A stretch of 64,000 bases of DNA from Pseudomonas lurida (GTDB taxonomy: Bacteria > Pseudomonadota > Gammaproteobacteria > Pseudomonadales > Pseudomonadaceae). Both the position numbers and the translations under genes were made by a program. Positions 51,227-60,279 of this stretch are shown in pieces (position 1 is the stretch's first letter; each line of letters opens with the position of its first letter). The DNA is taken from positions 1 to 64,000 of the forward strand of contig NZ_JAAMRE010000024.1 in assembly GCF_013522705.1 (NCBI RefSeq). Reading direction: 5' to 3'. The notes beneath the pieces were generated by a model. That model saw only the letters and a program-made list of their open reading frames with translations, was not told the origin of the DNA and ran no database searches.

Positions 51227-52672
51227 GTGTCCCAATCCAAGCGTTTTGAAAACTACATCAATGGTCAGTGGGTGGCCGGTGCTGACTACTGCACCAACAT
51301 CAACCCGTCGGAGTTGTCCGATGTCATCGGCGAATACGCCAAGGCTGATGTCGCTCAAGTCAACGCCGCTATCGACGCCGCCCGCGCCGCGTTCCCGGCC
51401 TGGTCCACCTCGGGTATCCAGGCACGTCACGATGCACTGGATAAAGTCGGCAGCGAAATCCTCGCTCGCCGTGAAGAGCTCGGCACGTTGCTGGCCCGTG
51501 AAGAAGGCAAGACCTTGCCCGAAGCCATCGGTGAAGTGACCCGCGCCGGTAATATCTTCAAGTTTTTCGCTGGCGAATGCCTGCGCTTGTCCGGCGACTA
51601 CGTGCCGTCGGTGCGTCCGGGCGTCAACGTCGAAGTCACCCGCGAAGCCCTCGGTGTGGTTGGCCTGATTACGCCGTGGAACTTCCCGATTGCCATTCCT
51701 GCGTGGAAAATCGCGCCGGCCCTGGCCTACGGCAATTGCGTGGTGATCAAGCCCGCCGAGCTGGTGCCGGGTTGTGCCTGGGCATTGGCGGAAATCATCT
51801 CTCGCGCCGGTTTCCCGGACGGTGTGTTCAACCTGGTGATGGGCAGCGGCCGTGTGGTCGGTGATGTGCTGGTCAACAGCCCGAAAGTCGACGGTATCAG
51901 CTTCACCGGTTCCGTCGGTGTGGGTCGCCAGATCGCGGTCAGCTGTGTGTCGCGCCAGGCCAAAGTGCAGCTGGAAATGGGCGGCAAGAACCCGCAGATC
52001 ATTCTCGACGACGCCGACCTCAAGCAAGCGGTGGAGCTGGCGGTGCAGAGCGCGTTCTATTCCACGGGCCAGCGTTGCACGGCGTCCAGCCGTTTGATCG
52101 TGACCGCCGGCATCCACGACCAGTTTGTCGCGGCCATGGCCGAGCGCATGAAGTCGATCAAGGTCGGCCACGCCCTCAAGAGCGGCACCGATATCGGTCC
52201 AGTCGTGTCCCAGGCCCAACTGGACCAGGACATGAAGTACATCGATATCGGCCAGAGCGAAGGCGCGCGGCTGGTCAGCGGTGGCGGCCTGGTGACGTGC
52301 GACACCGAGGGCTACTTCCTGGCGCCGACGTTGTTTGCCGACAGCGAAGCGTCCATGCGCATCAGCCGCGAAGAAATCTTCGGCCCGGTGGCCAACGTGG
52401 TGCGCGTAGCCGACTACGAGGCGGCGCTGGCCATGGCCAACGACACCGAGTTCGGCTTGTCGGCCGGTATCGCCACCACGTCGCTCAAGTATGCCAACCA
52501 CTTCAAGCGTCACTCCCAGGCCGGGATGGTGATGGTCAATCTGCCGACCGCCGGCGTGGATTACCACGTGCCGTTCGGTGGCCGTAAGGGGTCGTCCTAT
52601 GGTTCGCGTGAGCAGGGTCGCTATGCGCAAGAGTTCTACACCGTGGTGAAAACCAGCTACATCGGTTCGTAA
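51227..52672 (+). CDS. Alpha-ketoglutarate semialdehyde dehydrogenase
   Basis: A 481-residue NAD(P)+ aldehyde dehydrogenase. The nucleophile is C284 (STGQRCTASS), the general base E250 (QLEMGGKNP), and the cofactor-site motifs PWNFPIAIP and FTGSVGVGRQI are intact. From context it oxidises 2,5-dioxopentanoate, the KdgD product, to alpha-ketoglutarate for the TCA cycle. The start is GTG at 51227 with AGGAG seven bases upstream. Confidence 0.9.
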   Translation: MSQSKRFENYINGQWVAGADYCTNINPSELSDVIGEYAKADVAQVNAAIDAARAAFPAWSTSGIQARHDALDKVGSEILARREELGTLLAREEGKTLPEAIGEVTRAGNIFKFFAGECLRLSGDYVPSVRPGVNVEVTREALGVVGLITPWNFPIAIPAWKIAPALAYGNCVVIKPAELVPGCAWALAEIISRAGFPDGVFNLVMGSGRVVGDVLVNSPKVDGISFTGSVGVGRQIAVSCVSRQAKVQLEMGGKNPQIILDDADLKQAVELAVQSAFYSTGQRCTASSRLIVTAGIHDQFVAAMAERMKSIKVGHALKSGTDIGPVVSQAQLDQDMKYIDIGQSEGARLVSGGGLVTCDTEGYFLAPTLFADSEASMRISREEIFGPVANVVRVADYEAALAMANDTEFGLSAGIATTSLKYANHFKRHSQAGMVMVNLPTAGVDYHVPFGGRKGSSYGSREQGRYAQEFYTVVKTSYIGS

Positions 52673-52770
52673 TACGCAACACCCAGTGGGGGCCGGATGC
52701 GTGCCGGACCCCACGACAAAAACAGAAAACCATTACCCGCAAAAAAAATAATTAGTGGGAGTACTTCTAC

Positions 52771-54135
52771 ATGCAAGCGACCAAGCCGACCCACGTCCGC
52801 TATTTGATCCTGCTCATGCTGTTTGTGGTGACCACGATCAACTACGCCGACCGGGCCACCATCGCCATCGCGGGCTCCAGCCTGCAAAAAGACCTCGGCA
52901 TCGACGCGGTCACCCTCGGTTATATCTTCTCCGCATTCGGTTGGGCCTATGTGGCCGGGCAAATCCCCGGTGGCTGGCTGCTGGACCGGTTCGGCTCGAA
53001 AAAAGTCTATGCCCTGAGCATCTTCACCTGGTCTCTGTTCACCGTGCTGCAAGGCTATGTCGGTGAGTTCGGTGTCTCCACCGCCGTGGTCGCGCTGTTT
53101 ATGCTGCGCTTCCTGGTAGGCCTGGCCGAAGCGCCGTCCTTTCCGGGGAACGCGCGGATCGTGGCCGCCTGGTTCCCGACCGCAGAGCGCGGCACGGCTT
53201 CGGCGATCTTCAACTCGGCGCAGTACTTCGCCACGGTGCTGTTCGCGCCGCTGATGGGGTGGATCGTCTACCGCTTCGGCTGGCAGCACGTGTTCATCGT
53301 AATGGGCGCGATCGGTATCGTGTTCTCGCTGATCTGGCTGAAAGTGATCCACAGCCCGCGTCAGCACCCGATGATCAATGAGGCCGAGCTCAATCACATC
53401 GCCGCCAATGGCGCGATGGTCGATATGGACCAGGACAAAGCCAAGGGTAAGAAAACCGACGGGCCGAAGTGGGATTACATCCGTCAGTTGCTCACCAACC
53501 GCATGATGCTTGGCGTGTACCTCGGCCAGTACTGCATCAATGGCATCACCTACTTCTTCCTGACCTGGTTCCCCGTGTACCTGGTGCAGGACCGTGGCAT
53601 GACCATCCTCAAGGCCGGTTTCATCGCCTCGTTGCCGGCGATCTGCGGCTTTATCGGCGGCGTGCTCGGCGGGGTGATTTCCGATTACCTGCTGCGCAAA
53701 GGCCACTCGCTGACCTTCGCCCGCAAGGCGCCGATCATTGCCGGCCTGCTGGTCTCCAGCAGCATCATCGCGTGCAACTATGTTGACGTTGAATGGATGG
53801 TGGTGGGCTTCATGGCCTTGGCCTTCTTCGGCAAGGGTGTTGGCGCACTGGGCTGGGCGGTGGTGTCTGACACCTCGCCGAAACAAATCGCCGGTCTCAG
53901 TGGCGGCCTGTTCAACACCTTCGGTAACCTGGCGTCGATCACCACACCGATTGTCATCGGCTACATCATCAGTACCACCGGTTCGTTCAAGTGGGCCCTG
54001 GTGTTTGTCGGCGCTAACGCGCTGGTGGCGGTGTTCAGCTACCTGGTGATCGTCGGCCCGATCAAGCGTGTCGTACTCAAAGAGCCGCCAAGCAAAGGGC
54101 CTGAGTTGACCAACCTAACCGAAGCGCATTCCTGA
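52771..54135 (+). CDS. MFS acid-sugar transporter (GudP/GarP type)
   Basis: A 454-residue permease with 12 predicted helices of the anion:cation symporter group. The pattern INYADRATIAIAG and the loop GWAYVAGQIPGGWLLDRFGSKK, plus GLAEAPSFPGNARIV, are typical of D-glucarate/galactarate symporters. Context places it in the galactarate operon: 98 bases after the dehydrogenase and 11 bases before garD. GTGGGAG lies before the ATG. Confidence 0.9.
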   Translation: MQATKPTHVRYLILLMLFVVTTINYADRATIAIAGSSLQKDLGIDAVTLGYIFSAFGWAYVAGQIPGGWLLDRFGSKKVYALSIFTWSLFTVLQGYVGEFGVSTAVVALFMLRFLVGLAEAPSFPGNARIVAAWFPTAERGTASAIFNSAQYFATVLFAPLMGWIVYRFGWQHVFIVMGAIGIVFSLIWLKVIHSPRQHPMINEAELNHIAANGAMVDMDQDKAKGKKTDGPKWDYIRQLLTNRMMLGVYLGQYCINGITYFFLTWFPVYLVQDRGMTILKAGFIASLPAICGFIGGVLGGVISDYLLRKGHSLTFARKAPIIAGLLVSSSIIACNYVDVEWMVVGFMALAFFGKGVGALGWAVVSDTSPKQIAGLSGGLFNTFGNLASITTPIVIGYIISTTGSFKWALVFVGANALVAVFSYLVIVGPIKRVVLKEPPSKGPELTNLTEAHS

Positions 54136-54146
54136 GAGGCCCTGTG

Positions 54147-55700
54147 ATGCAGTTGATTGAACATGCCGACTCGCCGCGCTCCATTCGCCTGCACGAGCGC
54201 GACAACGTAGTGATCGTGGTCAACGACCAGGGTGTACCGGCCGGGACCGAGTTCCCGGACGGCCTGGTGACCGTGGATTTCATCCCCCAGAGCCATAAAG
54301 TGACCCTGGAGGATATCCCCGAAGGCGGTCAGATTATTCGCTACGGACAGACCATCGGTTACGCCCTGGCGCCGATTCCGCGTGGCAGTTGGGTCCAGGA
54401 AGATCAACTGCGCATGCCTACCGCGCCACCGCTGGACAGCTTGCCGCTGTCCACCGAGGTGCCCGAGGGCCAGGCGCCGCTGGAGGGCTACACGTTCGAG
54501 GGTTACCGCAATGCCGACGGCACTGTCGGCACGCGCAATATCCTGGGCATCACCACCACGGTGCAGTGTGTAACCGGGGTGCTGGACCACGCGGTCAAGC
54601 GCATCAAGGAGGAGTTGCTGCCCAAGTACCCCAACGTCGATGACGTGGTGGCGCTGACTCACAGTTATGGCTGCGGGGTGGCGATCACCGCGACGGATGC
54701 CTACATTCCGATCCGTACCGTGCGCAACCTGGCGCGCAACCCGAACCTGGGCGGCGAAGCCCTGGTGATCAGCCTGGGCTGCGAGAAACTGCAGGCCGGC
54801 CAGGTGATGCACGACAACGACAGTTCCGTCGATTTGAGCGAGCCGTGGCTGTATCGGCTGCAGGACTCCAGCCACGGCTTCACCGAGATGATCGAGCAGA
54901 TCATGGAACTGGCCGAAGTGCGCTTGAAGAAGCTCGACCAGCGCCGCCGGGAAACCGTGCCGGCGTCCGAGCTGATCCTGGGCATGCAATGCGGCGGCAG
55001 CGATGCGTTTTCCGGCATCACCGCCAACCCGGCCCTGGGCTACGCCTCGGATTTGCTGCTGCGGGCGGGCGCGACGGTAATGTTTTCCGAAGTCACCGAA
55101 GTACGTGATGCCATCTACCTGCTGACCTCTCGCGCACAGACGAAGGAAGTGGCCGAAGAGTTGGTCAGAGAAATGGACTGGTACGACCGTTACCTCGCCA
55201 AGGGCGAAGCGGACCGCAGTGCCAACACCACGCCGGGCAACAAGAAGGGCGGGTTGTCGAACATTGTCGAGAAGTCGTTGGGCTCCATCGTCAAGTCCGG
55301 CAGCAGCGCGATCAACGGCGTGCTGGGCCCTGGCGAGCGCTTCAAGGGCAAGGGCCTGATTTTCTGCGCCACCCCGGCCAGCGATTTTGTGTGCGGTACG
55401 TTGCAACTGGCGGCGGGGATGAACCTGCATGTATTTACCACCGGTCGTGGCACGCCTTATGGGCTGGCGATGGCGCCGGTGGTGAAGGTATCGACCCGTA
55501 CGGAACTGGCGCAACGCTGGCCGGACCTCATCGACATCGACGCCGGGCGCATCGCCACCGGGCGCGCGAGTATCGAGGAGTTGGGCTGGGAGTTGTTTCA
55601 CTTCTACCTGGACGTGGCCAGCGGCAAGAAGAAAACGTGGGCGGAGCATCACAAGCTGCACAACGACATTACCTTGTTCAACCCGGCGCCGATCACCTGA
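54147..55700 (+). CDS. garD: Galactarate dehydratase
   Basis: A 517-residue member of the GarD/UxaA/altronate dehydratase family that converts galactarate to 5-keto-4-deoxyglucarate. It has an N-terminal SAF-like domain (about 1-80) and the two-part dehydratase core with GYRNADGTVGTRNILGITTT, HSYGCGVAITATDAY and LGMQCGGSDAFSGI. Iron or metal binding through the conserved Cys/His residues is expected. The ATG at 54147 overlaps a GTG at 54144; AGAGG precedes both. It is the last gene of the operon; a REP doublet follows. Confidence 0.9.
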   Translation: MQLIEHADSPRSIRLHERDNVVIVVNDQGVPAGTEFPDGLVTVDFIPQSHKVTLEDIPEGGQIIRYGQTIGYALAPIPRGSWVQEDQLRMPTAPPLDSLPLSTEVPEGQAPLEGYTFEGYRNADGTVGTRNILGITTTVQCVTGVLDHAVKRIKEELLPKYPNVDDVVALTHSYGCGVAITATDAYIPIRTVRNLARNPNLGGEALVISLGCEKLQAGQVMHDNDSSVDLSEPWLYRLQDSSHGFTEMIEQIMELAEVRLKKLDQRRRETVPASELILGMQCGGSDAFSGITANPALGYASDLLLRAGATVMFSEVTEVRDAIYLLTSRAQTKEVAEELVREMDWYDRYLAKGEADRSANTTPGNKKGGLSNIVEKSLGSIVKSGSSAINGVLGPGERFKGKGLIFCATPASDFVCGTLQLAAGMNLHVFTTGRGTPYGLAMAPVVKVSTRTELAQRWPDLIDIDAGRIATGRASIEELGWELFHFYLDVASGKKKTWAEHHKLHNDITLFNPAPIT

Positions 55701-55713
55701 GATCGAGTCGTCT

Positions 55714-55792
55714 GCATCGGGGGCAAGCCCCCTCCCACACTTGAAGGTATTCACAATTCAAACTGTGGGAGGGGGCTTGCCCCCGATTGCGG
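55714..55792. repeat. REP doublet (REPIN)
   Basis: Two inverted REP copies (ATCGGGGGCAAGCCCCCTCC, and GTGGGAGGGGGCTTGCCCCC) with a spacer of about 25 bases, directly after garD. It may also act as the operon terminator. Confidence 0.9.
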
Positions 55793-55864
55793 TCTAACAG
55801 GCACCGCTGAGCTGCATGGCTTATCATTAGCCACCTAACGACGCTCACCAAGGTTCTCCCCGGC

Positions 55865-56806
55865 ATGCTGGCTATCTTTCTCACTACCCTCACGATCACC
55901 GCGCCGGTGTTTGCCATGCTGTTTCTGGGTGTGCTGCTCAAGCGCATCAACTGGATCAACGACAACTTTATCCACACCGCATCGTCCCTGGTGTTCAACG
56001 TCACCATGCCGGCGTTGCTGTTCCTCGGCATCCTGCACGCCGACCTGCATTCGGCGCTCAAGCCGGGCCTGCTGATCTACTTTTCCGTGGCCACGCTGGT
56101 GAGCTTTGCGCTGGCCTGGGCCTGGGCCATCTTTCGTTGCCGCAAAGAAGACCGTGGCATCTATACCCAAGGCGCGTTTCGCGGTAATAACGGGGTGATC
56201 GGTCTGGCGTTGGCCGCCAGCATGTATGGCGACTACGGCATCTCCCTCGGTGCGATCCTCGCGGCGCTGGTGATCCTGTTCTACAACACCCTGTCGACCA
56301 TCGTGCTGGCGGTGTACAGCCCGGTGATCAAGTCCGACCCGTGGAGCATCTTCAAAAGCGTGATCGCCAACCCGCTGATCATCAGCGTGATTGCCGCCGC
56401 GCCGTTCGCGTACTTTCAGATCGGTCTGCCGGGCTGGCTGGAAAAATCCGCCCAGTATCTGGCCGACACGACCTTGCCGCTGGCGCTGATCTGCATCGGC
56501 GGTACCTTGTCCCTGGCGGCGCTGCGCAAAAGCGGCAGCATGGCCTTGAGTGCGAGCCTGATGAAGATGATCTGGCTGCCGCTGCTCGCCACCCTGGGCG
56601 CTTGGCTGCTGGGCTTTCGCGGGGCGGAACTGGGGATTCTGTTCCTGTACTTCGGTGCGCCGACGGCGGCTGCCAGTTTTGTGATGGCTCGCGCGGCCGA
56701 GGGCAATCATGAACTGGCGGCGGCGATTATTGTGATCACCACGCTGATGGCGGCGGTGACCACGAATATCGGGATCTTTGTGTTGCAGGCCGGGGGCTGG
56801 ATCTAG
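55865..56806 (+). CDS. AEC-family (auxin efflux carrier-like) transporter
   Basis: A 313-residue membrane protein with about ten helices, starting FLTTLTITAPVFAMLFLGVL. The two halves carry the AEC pattern (NVTMPALLFLGILH, and CIGGTLSLAALRKS) and the RGNNGVIGLALA segment. Bacterial members such as MdcF and MleP transport small carboxylates, so an organic acid is a reasonable guess. Its stop overlaps by four bases the stop of the converging gene at 56803. Confidence 0.85.
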   Translation: MLAIFLTTLTITAPVFAMLFLGVLLKRINWINDNFIHTASSLVFNVTMPALLFLGILHADLHSALKPGLLIYFSVATLVSFALAWAWAIFRCRKEDRGIYTQGAFRGNNGVIGLALAASMYGDYGISLGAILAALVILFYNTLSTIVLAVYSPVIKSDPWSIFKSVIANPLIISVIAAAPFAYFQIGLPGWLEKSAQYLADTTLPLALICIGGTLSLAALRKSGSMALSASLMKMIWLPLLATLGAWLLGFRGAELGILFLYFGAPTAAASFVMARAAEGNHELAAAIIVITTLMAAVTTNIGIFVLQAGGWI

Positions 56807-57183
56807 GCGTCCTGCTGGTAGCTGTCGATCACTTCCTGCGCTGCCCGAAACGCATCGATGGCGGCCGGTACCCCGGCGTACACCGCACAATGCAGCAGCG
56901 CCTCGCGAATCTCTTCCACGGTACAGCCATTGTTCAGCGCGCCGCGCACATGGCCCTTGAGTTCCTGCGGGCACTTGAGCGCGGTCAGGGCGGCGAGAGT
57001 GATCAGGCTGCGGGTCTTGAGCGGCAGCCCGTCGCGGTTCCACACACTGCCCCAGGCGTGCTCGTTGACGAAGTCCTGCAGCGGCTGGGTGAAGTCCGTG
57101 GCATTGCCCAGTGCGCGGTCGACAAACGCGTCGCCCATCACCTGGCGACGCATCTCAACCCCGGGTGTTTTCTGCTCGGTCAT
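56803..57183 (-). CDS. Carboxymuconolactone decarboxylase-family protein
   Basis: A 126-residue AhpD/CMD-fold protein with TRSLITLAALTALKCPQELK, then HVRGALNNGCTVEEIREALL and HCAVYAGVPAAIDA. It resembles PcaC but sits away from protocatechuate genes. It lacks the CxxC pair of AhpD peroxidases, so a decarboxylase or unknown role is more likely. The start ATG overlaps the stop of the antiporter gene, so it is co-translated with it. Confidence 0.85.
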   Translation of the reverse strand: MTEQKTPGVEMRRQVMGDAFVDRALGNATDFTQPLQDFVNEHAWGSVWNRDGLPLKTRSLITLAALTALKCPQELKGHVRGALNNGCTVEEIREALLHCAVYAGVPAAIDAFRAAQEVIDSYQQDA

Positions 57184-58268
57184 GACGATTCCCTCTTGTG
57201 TTGGCGGCGCCAGGCTCGCAGCGTGCTGAACAACAGGAAAGCCACCAGCACTGGCAGGATGTAATACACCATCAAGTGTTCAAGTTTGTTGGCCAGGGGC
57301 ATGCCGGTGGTGAACGACATCACATGCAGCCCATACGCCAGGTACAAGCCCAGCAGCACCAAACCTTCGGCACGGGTCACGCGGTAGCCGGTATAGAACA
57401 CCGGCAGGCACAGCACCACCACGCCCAGCATCACCGGCAAATCGAAATCCAGCGCATTGGGCGATACCGACAGCGGCGACGGCGCGAGCACGGCGGTAAG
57501 GCCCAGCACGCCCAGCAGGTTGAACAGGTTGCTGCCGATCACGTTGCCTACGGCAATTTCCCGCTGGCCGCGCAGGGCGGCGATCAGGGAGGTGGCCATG
57601 CACGGCAGCGAGGTGCCGACGCCGATCAGTGTCAGGCCGATAATGCGTTCCGACAGGCCCAGGTCGCCCGCCACATCCACTGCCGCACCCAGCAGCAGGT
57701 GGCCGGCCAGTACCAGGATCAGCAGCCCGCCGAGCATCAGCAGCACACTGCTCAGCCACGGCGCCCGTGCCACGGTGTCGAGCGTGCGCGGGCGCCGTGA
57801 GTGTCGGGTCTGATAATGCAGCACGCCGAGATAGGCGCTCAGGGCCACCAGCAGCAACACGCCATCGAGCGGCGTGAGTTCTTCATTGGCGGCCAGGGTG
57901 AACACCAGCAGCCCGGCGAGGATCATCACCGGAATATCCAGGCGTACCAGTTGGCGCGACACCCGCAGGGGGATGATCAGCGCAGAAAGGCCCAGGGTCA
58001 CCAGGATGTTGAAGATGCCGCTGCCGATCACACTGCCCACGGCAATGTCGGTATTGCCGGCCAGGGTGGCCTGCAGGCTGACCGTCATCTGCGGCGCGCT
58101 GCTGCCGAAGGCCACGATGGTCAAGCCGATGATCAATGGCCGTACCTTGAGGCTCGCCGCCAGGCGCACGGCGGCGCGCACCAGGATTTCGGCGCCAAGG
58201 ATCAGCAACACGAGGCCGCTGGTCAGTTCGAGCAGGCTCCAGGGGGAGAGGGCGGTTAATCCGAAAAT
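57180..58268 (-). CDS. Calcium/sodium (CaCA) antiporter, ATT start likely
   Basis: A membrane protein of about 362 residues with ten helices and two CaCA alpha repeats (FGSSAPQMTVSLQATLAGNT and GVGTSLPCMATSLIAALRGQ) typical of YrbG-like Ca2+/Na+ exchangers. The first ATG/GTG candidate (GTG 58211) would cut the first helix and has no ribosome binding site. AAAGGAG lies in the short gap after the rlpA-like gene, and eight bases on is an in-frame ATT at 58268, giving an N-terminus (FGLTALSPWSLLELTSG) of normal family length. No ATG, GTG or TTG lies in frame between. The first Ala-to-Met repeat variation (SAPQM where SAPEL is usual) is notable. Confidence 0.8.
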   Translation of the reverse strand: MFGLTALSPWSLLELTSGLVLLILGAEILVRAAVRLAASLKVRPLIIGLTIVAFGSSAPQMTVSLQATLAGNTDIAVGSVIGSGIFNILVTLGLSALIIPLRVSRQLVRLDIPVMILAGLLVFTLAANEELTPLDGVLLLVALSAYLGVLHYQTRHSRRPRTLDTVARAPWLSSVLLMLGGLLILVLAGHLLLGAAVDVAGDLGLSERIIGLTLIGVGTSLPCMATSLIAALRGQREIAVGNVIGSNLFNLLGVLGLTAVLAPSPLSVSPNALDFDLPVMLGVVVLCLPVFYTGYRVTRAEGLVLLGLYLAYGLHVMSFTTGMPLANKLEHLMVYYILPVLVAFLLFSTLRAWRRQHKRESS

Positions 58269-58293
58269 GGCCAGGGCTCCTTTGCGCTGTGGT

Positions 58294-58665
58294 TCAGTTG
58301 CTCAGGGCTTGCACGCGAACGCGGGCGGTGCCGCTGCCGAGCATACCCAGTTGCTCGGCCGCCTTGCGGGAAAGATCAATCAAGCGCCCACGGGCATGTG
58401 GGCCGCGATCGTTGATGCGCACCACCACGGCTCGATCGTTGTTCAGGTTGGTGACCCTGACCTGAGTGCCGAAGGGCAGGCGCCGATGGGCGGCGGTCAG
58501 GGCGTTCTGGTTGAAGGGTTCACCGCTGGCAGTCTTCTTGCCATGGTGTCTGGCGCCGTAATAGGAAGCGGTGCCGGTTTCGTCGTAGCCATTGGGGTCG
58601 ATGATGCCGCTGGCGCAACCGCCTAAAAGAGAGAACAGGGCCAGGAGGCCGAGTAGACGCTTCAT
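58294..58665 (-). CDS. RlpA-like septal lipoprotein (double-psi beta-barrel)
   Basis: A 123-residue lipoprotein with lipobox LGGC (C17) and one RlpA/DPBB domain (GTASYYGARHHGKKTASGEP, LTAAHRRLPFGTQVRVTNLN, VRINDRGPHARGRLIDLS). The conserved catalytic Asp and His of RlpA glycan lyases are in place (NDRGPH). It lacks the SPOR domain of full RlpA, so it is a short paralog. The P. aeruginosa RlpA is a lytic transglycosylase on denuded glycans. It heads the unit with the antiporter and CMD genes. Confidence 0.88.
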   Translation of the reverse strand: MKRLLGLLALFSLLGGCASGIIDPNGYDETGTASYYGARHHGKKTASGEPFNQNALTAAHRRLPFGTQVRVTNLNNDRAVVVRINDRGPHARGRLIDLSRKAAEQLGMLGSGTARVRVQALSN

Positions 58666-58687
58666 TCCAAGGTTACCCCGTTACAAA

Positions 58688-58776
58688 TGTGGGAGGGGGC
58701 TTGCCCCCGATAGCTGAGTGTCAGCCGCCACTGGGTTGACTGAATCACCGCTATCGGGGGCAAGCCCCCTCGCACA
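58688..58776. repeat. REP doublet (REPIN)
   Basis: Inverted REP copies (TGTGGGAGGGGGCTTGCC, and CTATCGGGGGCAAGCCCCCT) with a spacer that begins GAGTGTCAGCC like the one at 13772. The right foot has GCACA where others have CCACA. It lies between the rlpA-like promoter and the gatB stop. Confidence 0.9.
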
Positions 58777-58823
58777 GGGAGTCCGAGTTAAGCGTGAAGT
58801 CTCACTCGGACCATTCATCGCTG

Positions 58824-60269
58824 TCAGCCTTCAAGCTTGCTTTTGAGCAGCTCGTTCACCTGTTGCGGGTTGGCCTTGCCCTTGGAGGCTTTCATGGCCT
58901 GGCCCACAAAGAAGCCGAACATCTTGCCGCGCTTGGCCTCGTCTGCCGCACGGTACTGCTCGACCTGCTCGGCGTTGGCCGCGAGCATTTCATCGAGTAC
59001 GGCCGAAATCGCGCCACTGTCGGTGACTTGCTTGAGGCCGCGCTTTTCGATGATCTCGTCGGCACTGCCTTCGCCGCTGGCCATGGCTTCGAACACGGTC
59101 TTGGCGATCTTGCCGGAGATGGTGTTGTCCTTGATGCGCAGCAGCATGCCGCCCAGTTGCTCGGCGGTGACCGGTGCTTCGTCGATTTCCAGGCCCTGTT
59201 TGTTCAACAGGCTGCCCAGTTCGACCATCACCCAGTTGGCCGCCAGTTTGGCGTCACCGGCAATGCTCACGACTTTTTCGAAGTAGTTGGCTTGTTCGCG
59301 GCTGGAGGCCAAAACGCTGGCATCGTAGACCGACAGGCCGAACTGCGCCTGGAAGCGCTCGCGTTTCTGCTGTGGCAATTCCGGCAGGGTGGCGCGGATG
59401 TCATTGAGGAACGAATCCTCCAGCACCACCGGCAACAGGTCCGGATCGGGGAAGTAACGGTAGTCGTTGGCTTCCTCTTTGCTGCGCATGGCGCGGGTTT
59501 CGTCCTTGTTCGGGTCGTACAGGCGCGTTTGCTGGATAACCTTGCCGCCATCTTCGATCAGTTCGATCTGGCGGCGCACTTCGCTGTTGATCGCTTTCTC
59601 GATAAAGCGGAACGAGTTGACGTTCTTGATCTCGCAGCGGGTGCCGAATTCGACCTGGCCCTTTGGACGGATCGATACGTTGCAGTCGCAACGCAGCGAG
59701 CCTTCGGCCATGTTGCCGTCGCAGATACCCAGGTAGCGCACCAGCGCGTGGATGGTCTTGACGTAGGCCACGGCTTCCTTGGCGCTGCGCATGTCCGGCT
59801 CGGAGACGATCTCCAGCAGTGGCGTGCCGGCGCGGTTCAGGTCGATACCGGTAGCGCCCGGGAATTCTTCGTGCAGGCTTTTACCGGCATCCTCTTCCAG
59901 GTGGGCGCGGGTCACGCCGACACGTTTGATCGTGCCGTCTTCCAGCGGGATGTCCAGGTGGCCCTTGCCGACGATCGGCAGTTCCATCTGGCTGATCTGA
60001 TAGCCCTTGGGCAGATCCGGGTAAAAGTAGTTCTTGCGTGCAAACACGTTGTGCTGGCCGATCTCGGCGTCAATCGCCAGGCCGAACATCACCGCCATGC
60101 GTACCGCTTCCTGGTTCAGCACCGGCAGTACGCCGGGCATGCCCAGGTCGACCAGGCTGGCCTGGGTGTTGGGCTCGGAGCCGAACGTGGTGGCGCTACC
60201 GGAGAAAATCTTCGATTGGGTGGCGAGCTGGGTATGAATCTCCAGCCCGATCACGACTTCCCATTGCAT
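58824..60269 (-). CDS. gatB: Asp/Glu-tRNA amidotransferase subunit B
   Basis: A 481-residue subunit of the GatCAB complex that amidates mischarged Asp-tRNA(Asn) or Glu-tRNA(Gln). The start MQWEVVIGLEIHTQLATQSK and the blocks LDLNRAGTPLLEIV-like (GIDLNRAGTPLLEIVSEPDM) and RCDCNVSIRPKGQ are diagnostic. The C-terminal YqeY-like tail domain (about 330-481) is complete. The ATG at 60269 is the family start; the longer frame overlaps gatA. Confidence 0.97.
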   Translation of the reverse strand: MQWEVVIGLEIHTQLATQSKIFSGSATTFGSEPNTQASLVDLGMPGVLPVLNQEAVRMAVMFGLAIDAEIGQHNVFARKNYFYPDLPKGYQISQMELPIVGKGHLDIPLEDGTIKRVGVTRAHLEEDAGKSLHEEFPGATGIDLNRAGTPLLEIVSEPDMRSAKEAVAYVKTIHALVRYLGICDGNMAEGSLRCDCNVSIRPKGQVEFGTRCEIKNVNSFRFIEKAINSEVRRQIELIEDGGKVIQQTRLYDPNKDETRAMRSKEEANDYRYFPDPDLLPVVLEDSFLNDIRATLPELPQQKRERFQAQFGLSVYDASVLASSREQANYFEKVVSIAGDAKLAANWVMVELGSLLNKQGLEIDEAPVTAEQLGGMLLRIKDNTISGKIAKTVFEAMASGEGSADEIIEKRGLKQVTDSGAISAVLDEMLAANAEQVEQYRAADEAKRGKMFGFFVGQAMKASKGKANPQQVNELLKSKLEG

Positions 60270-60279
60270 AGTGTTCTCC

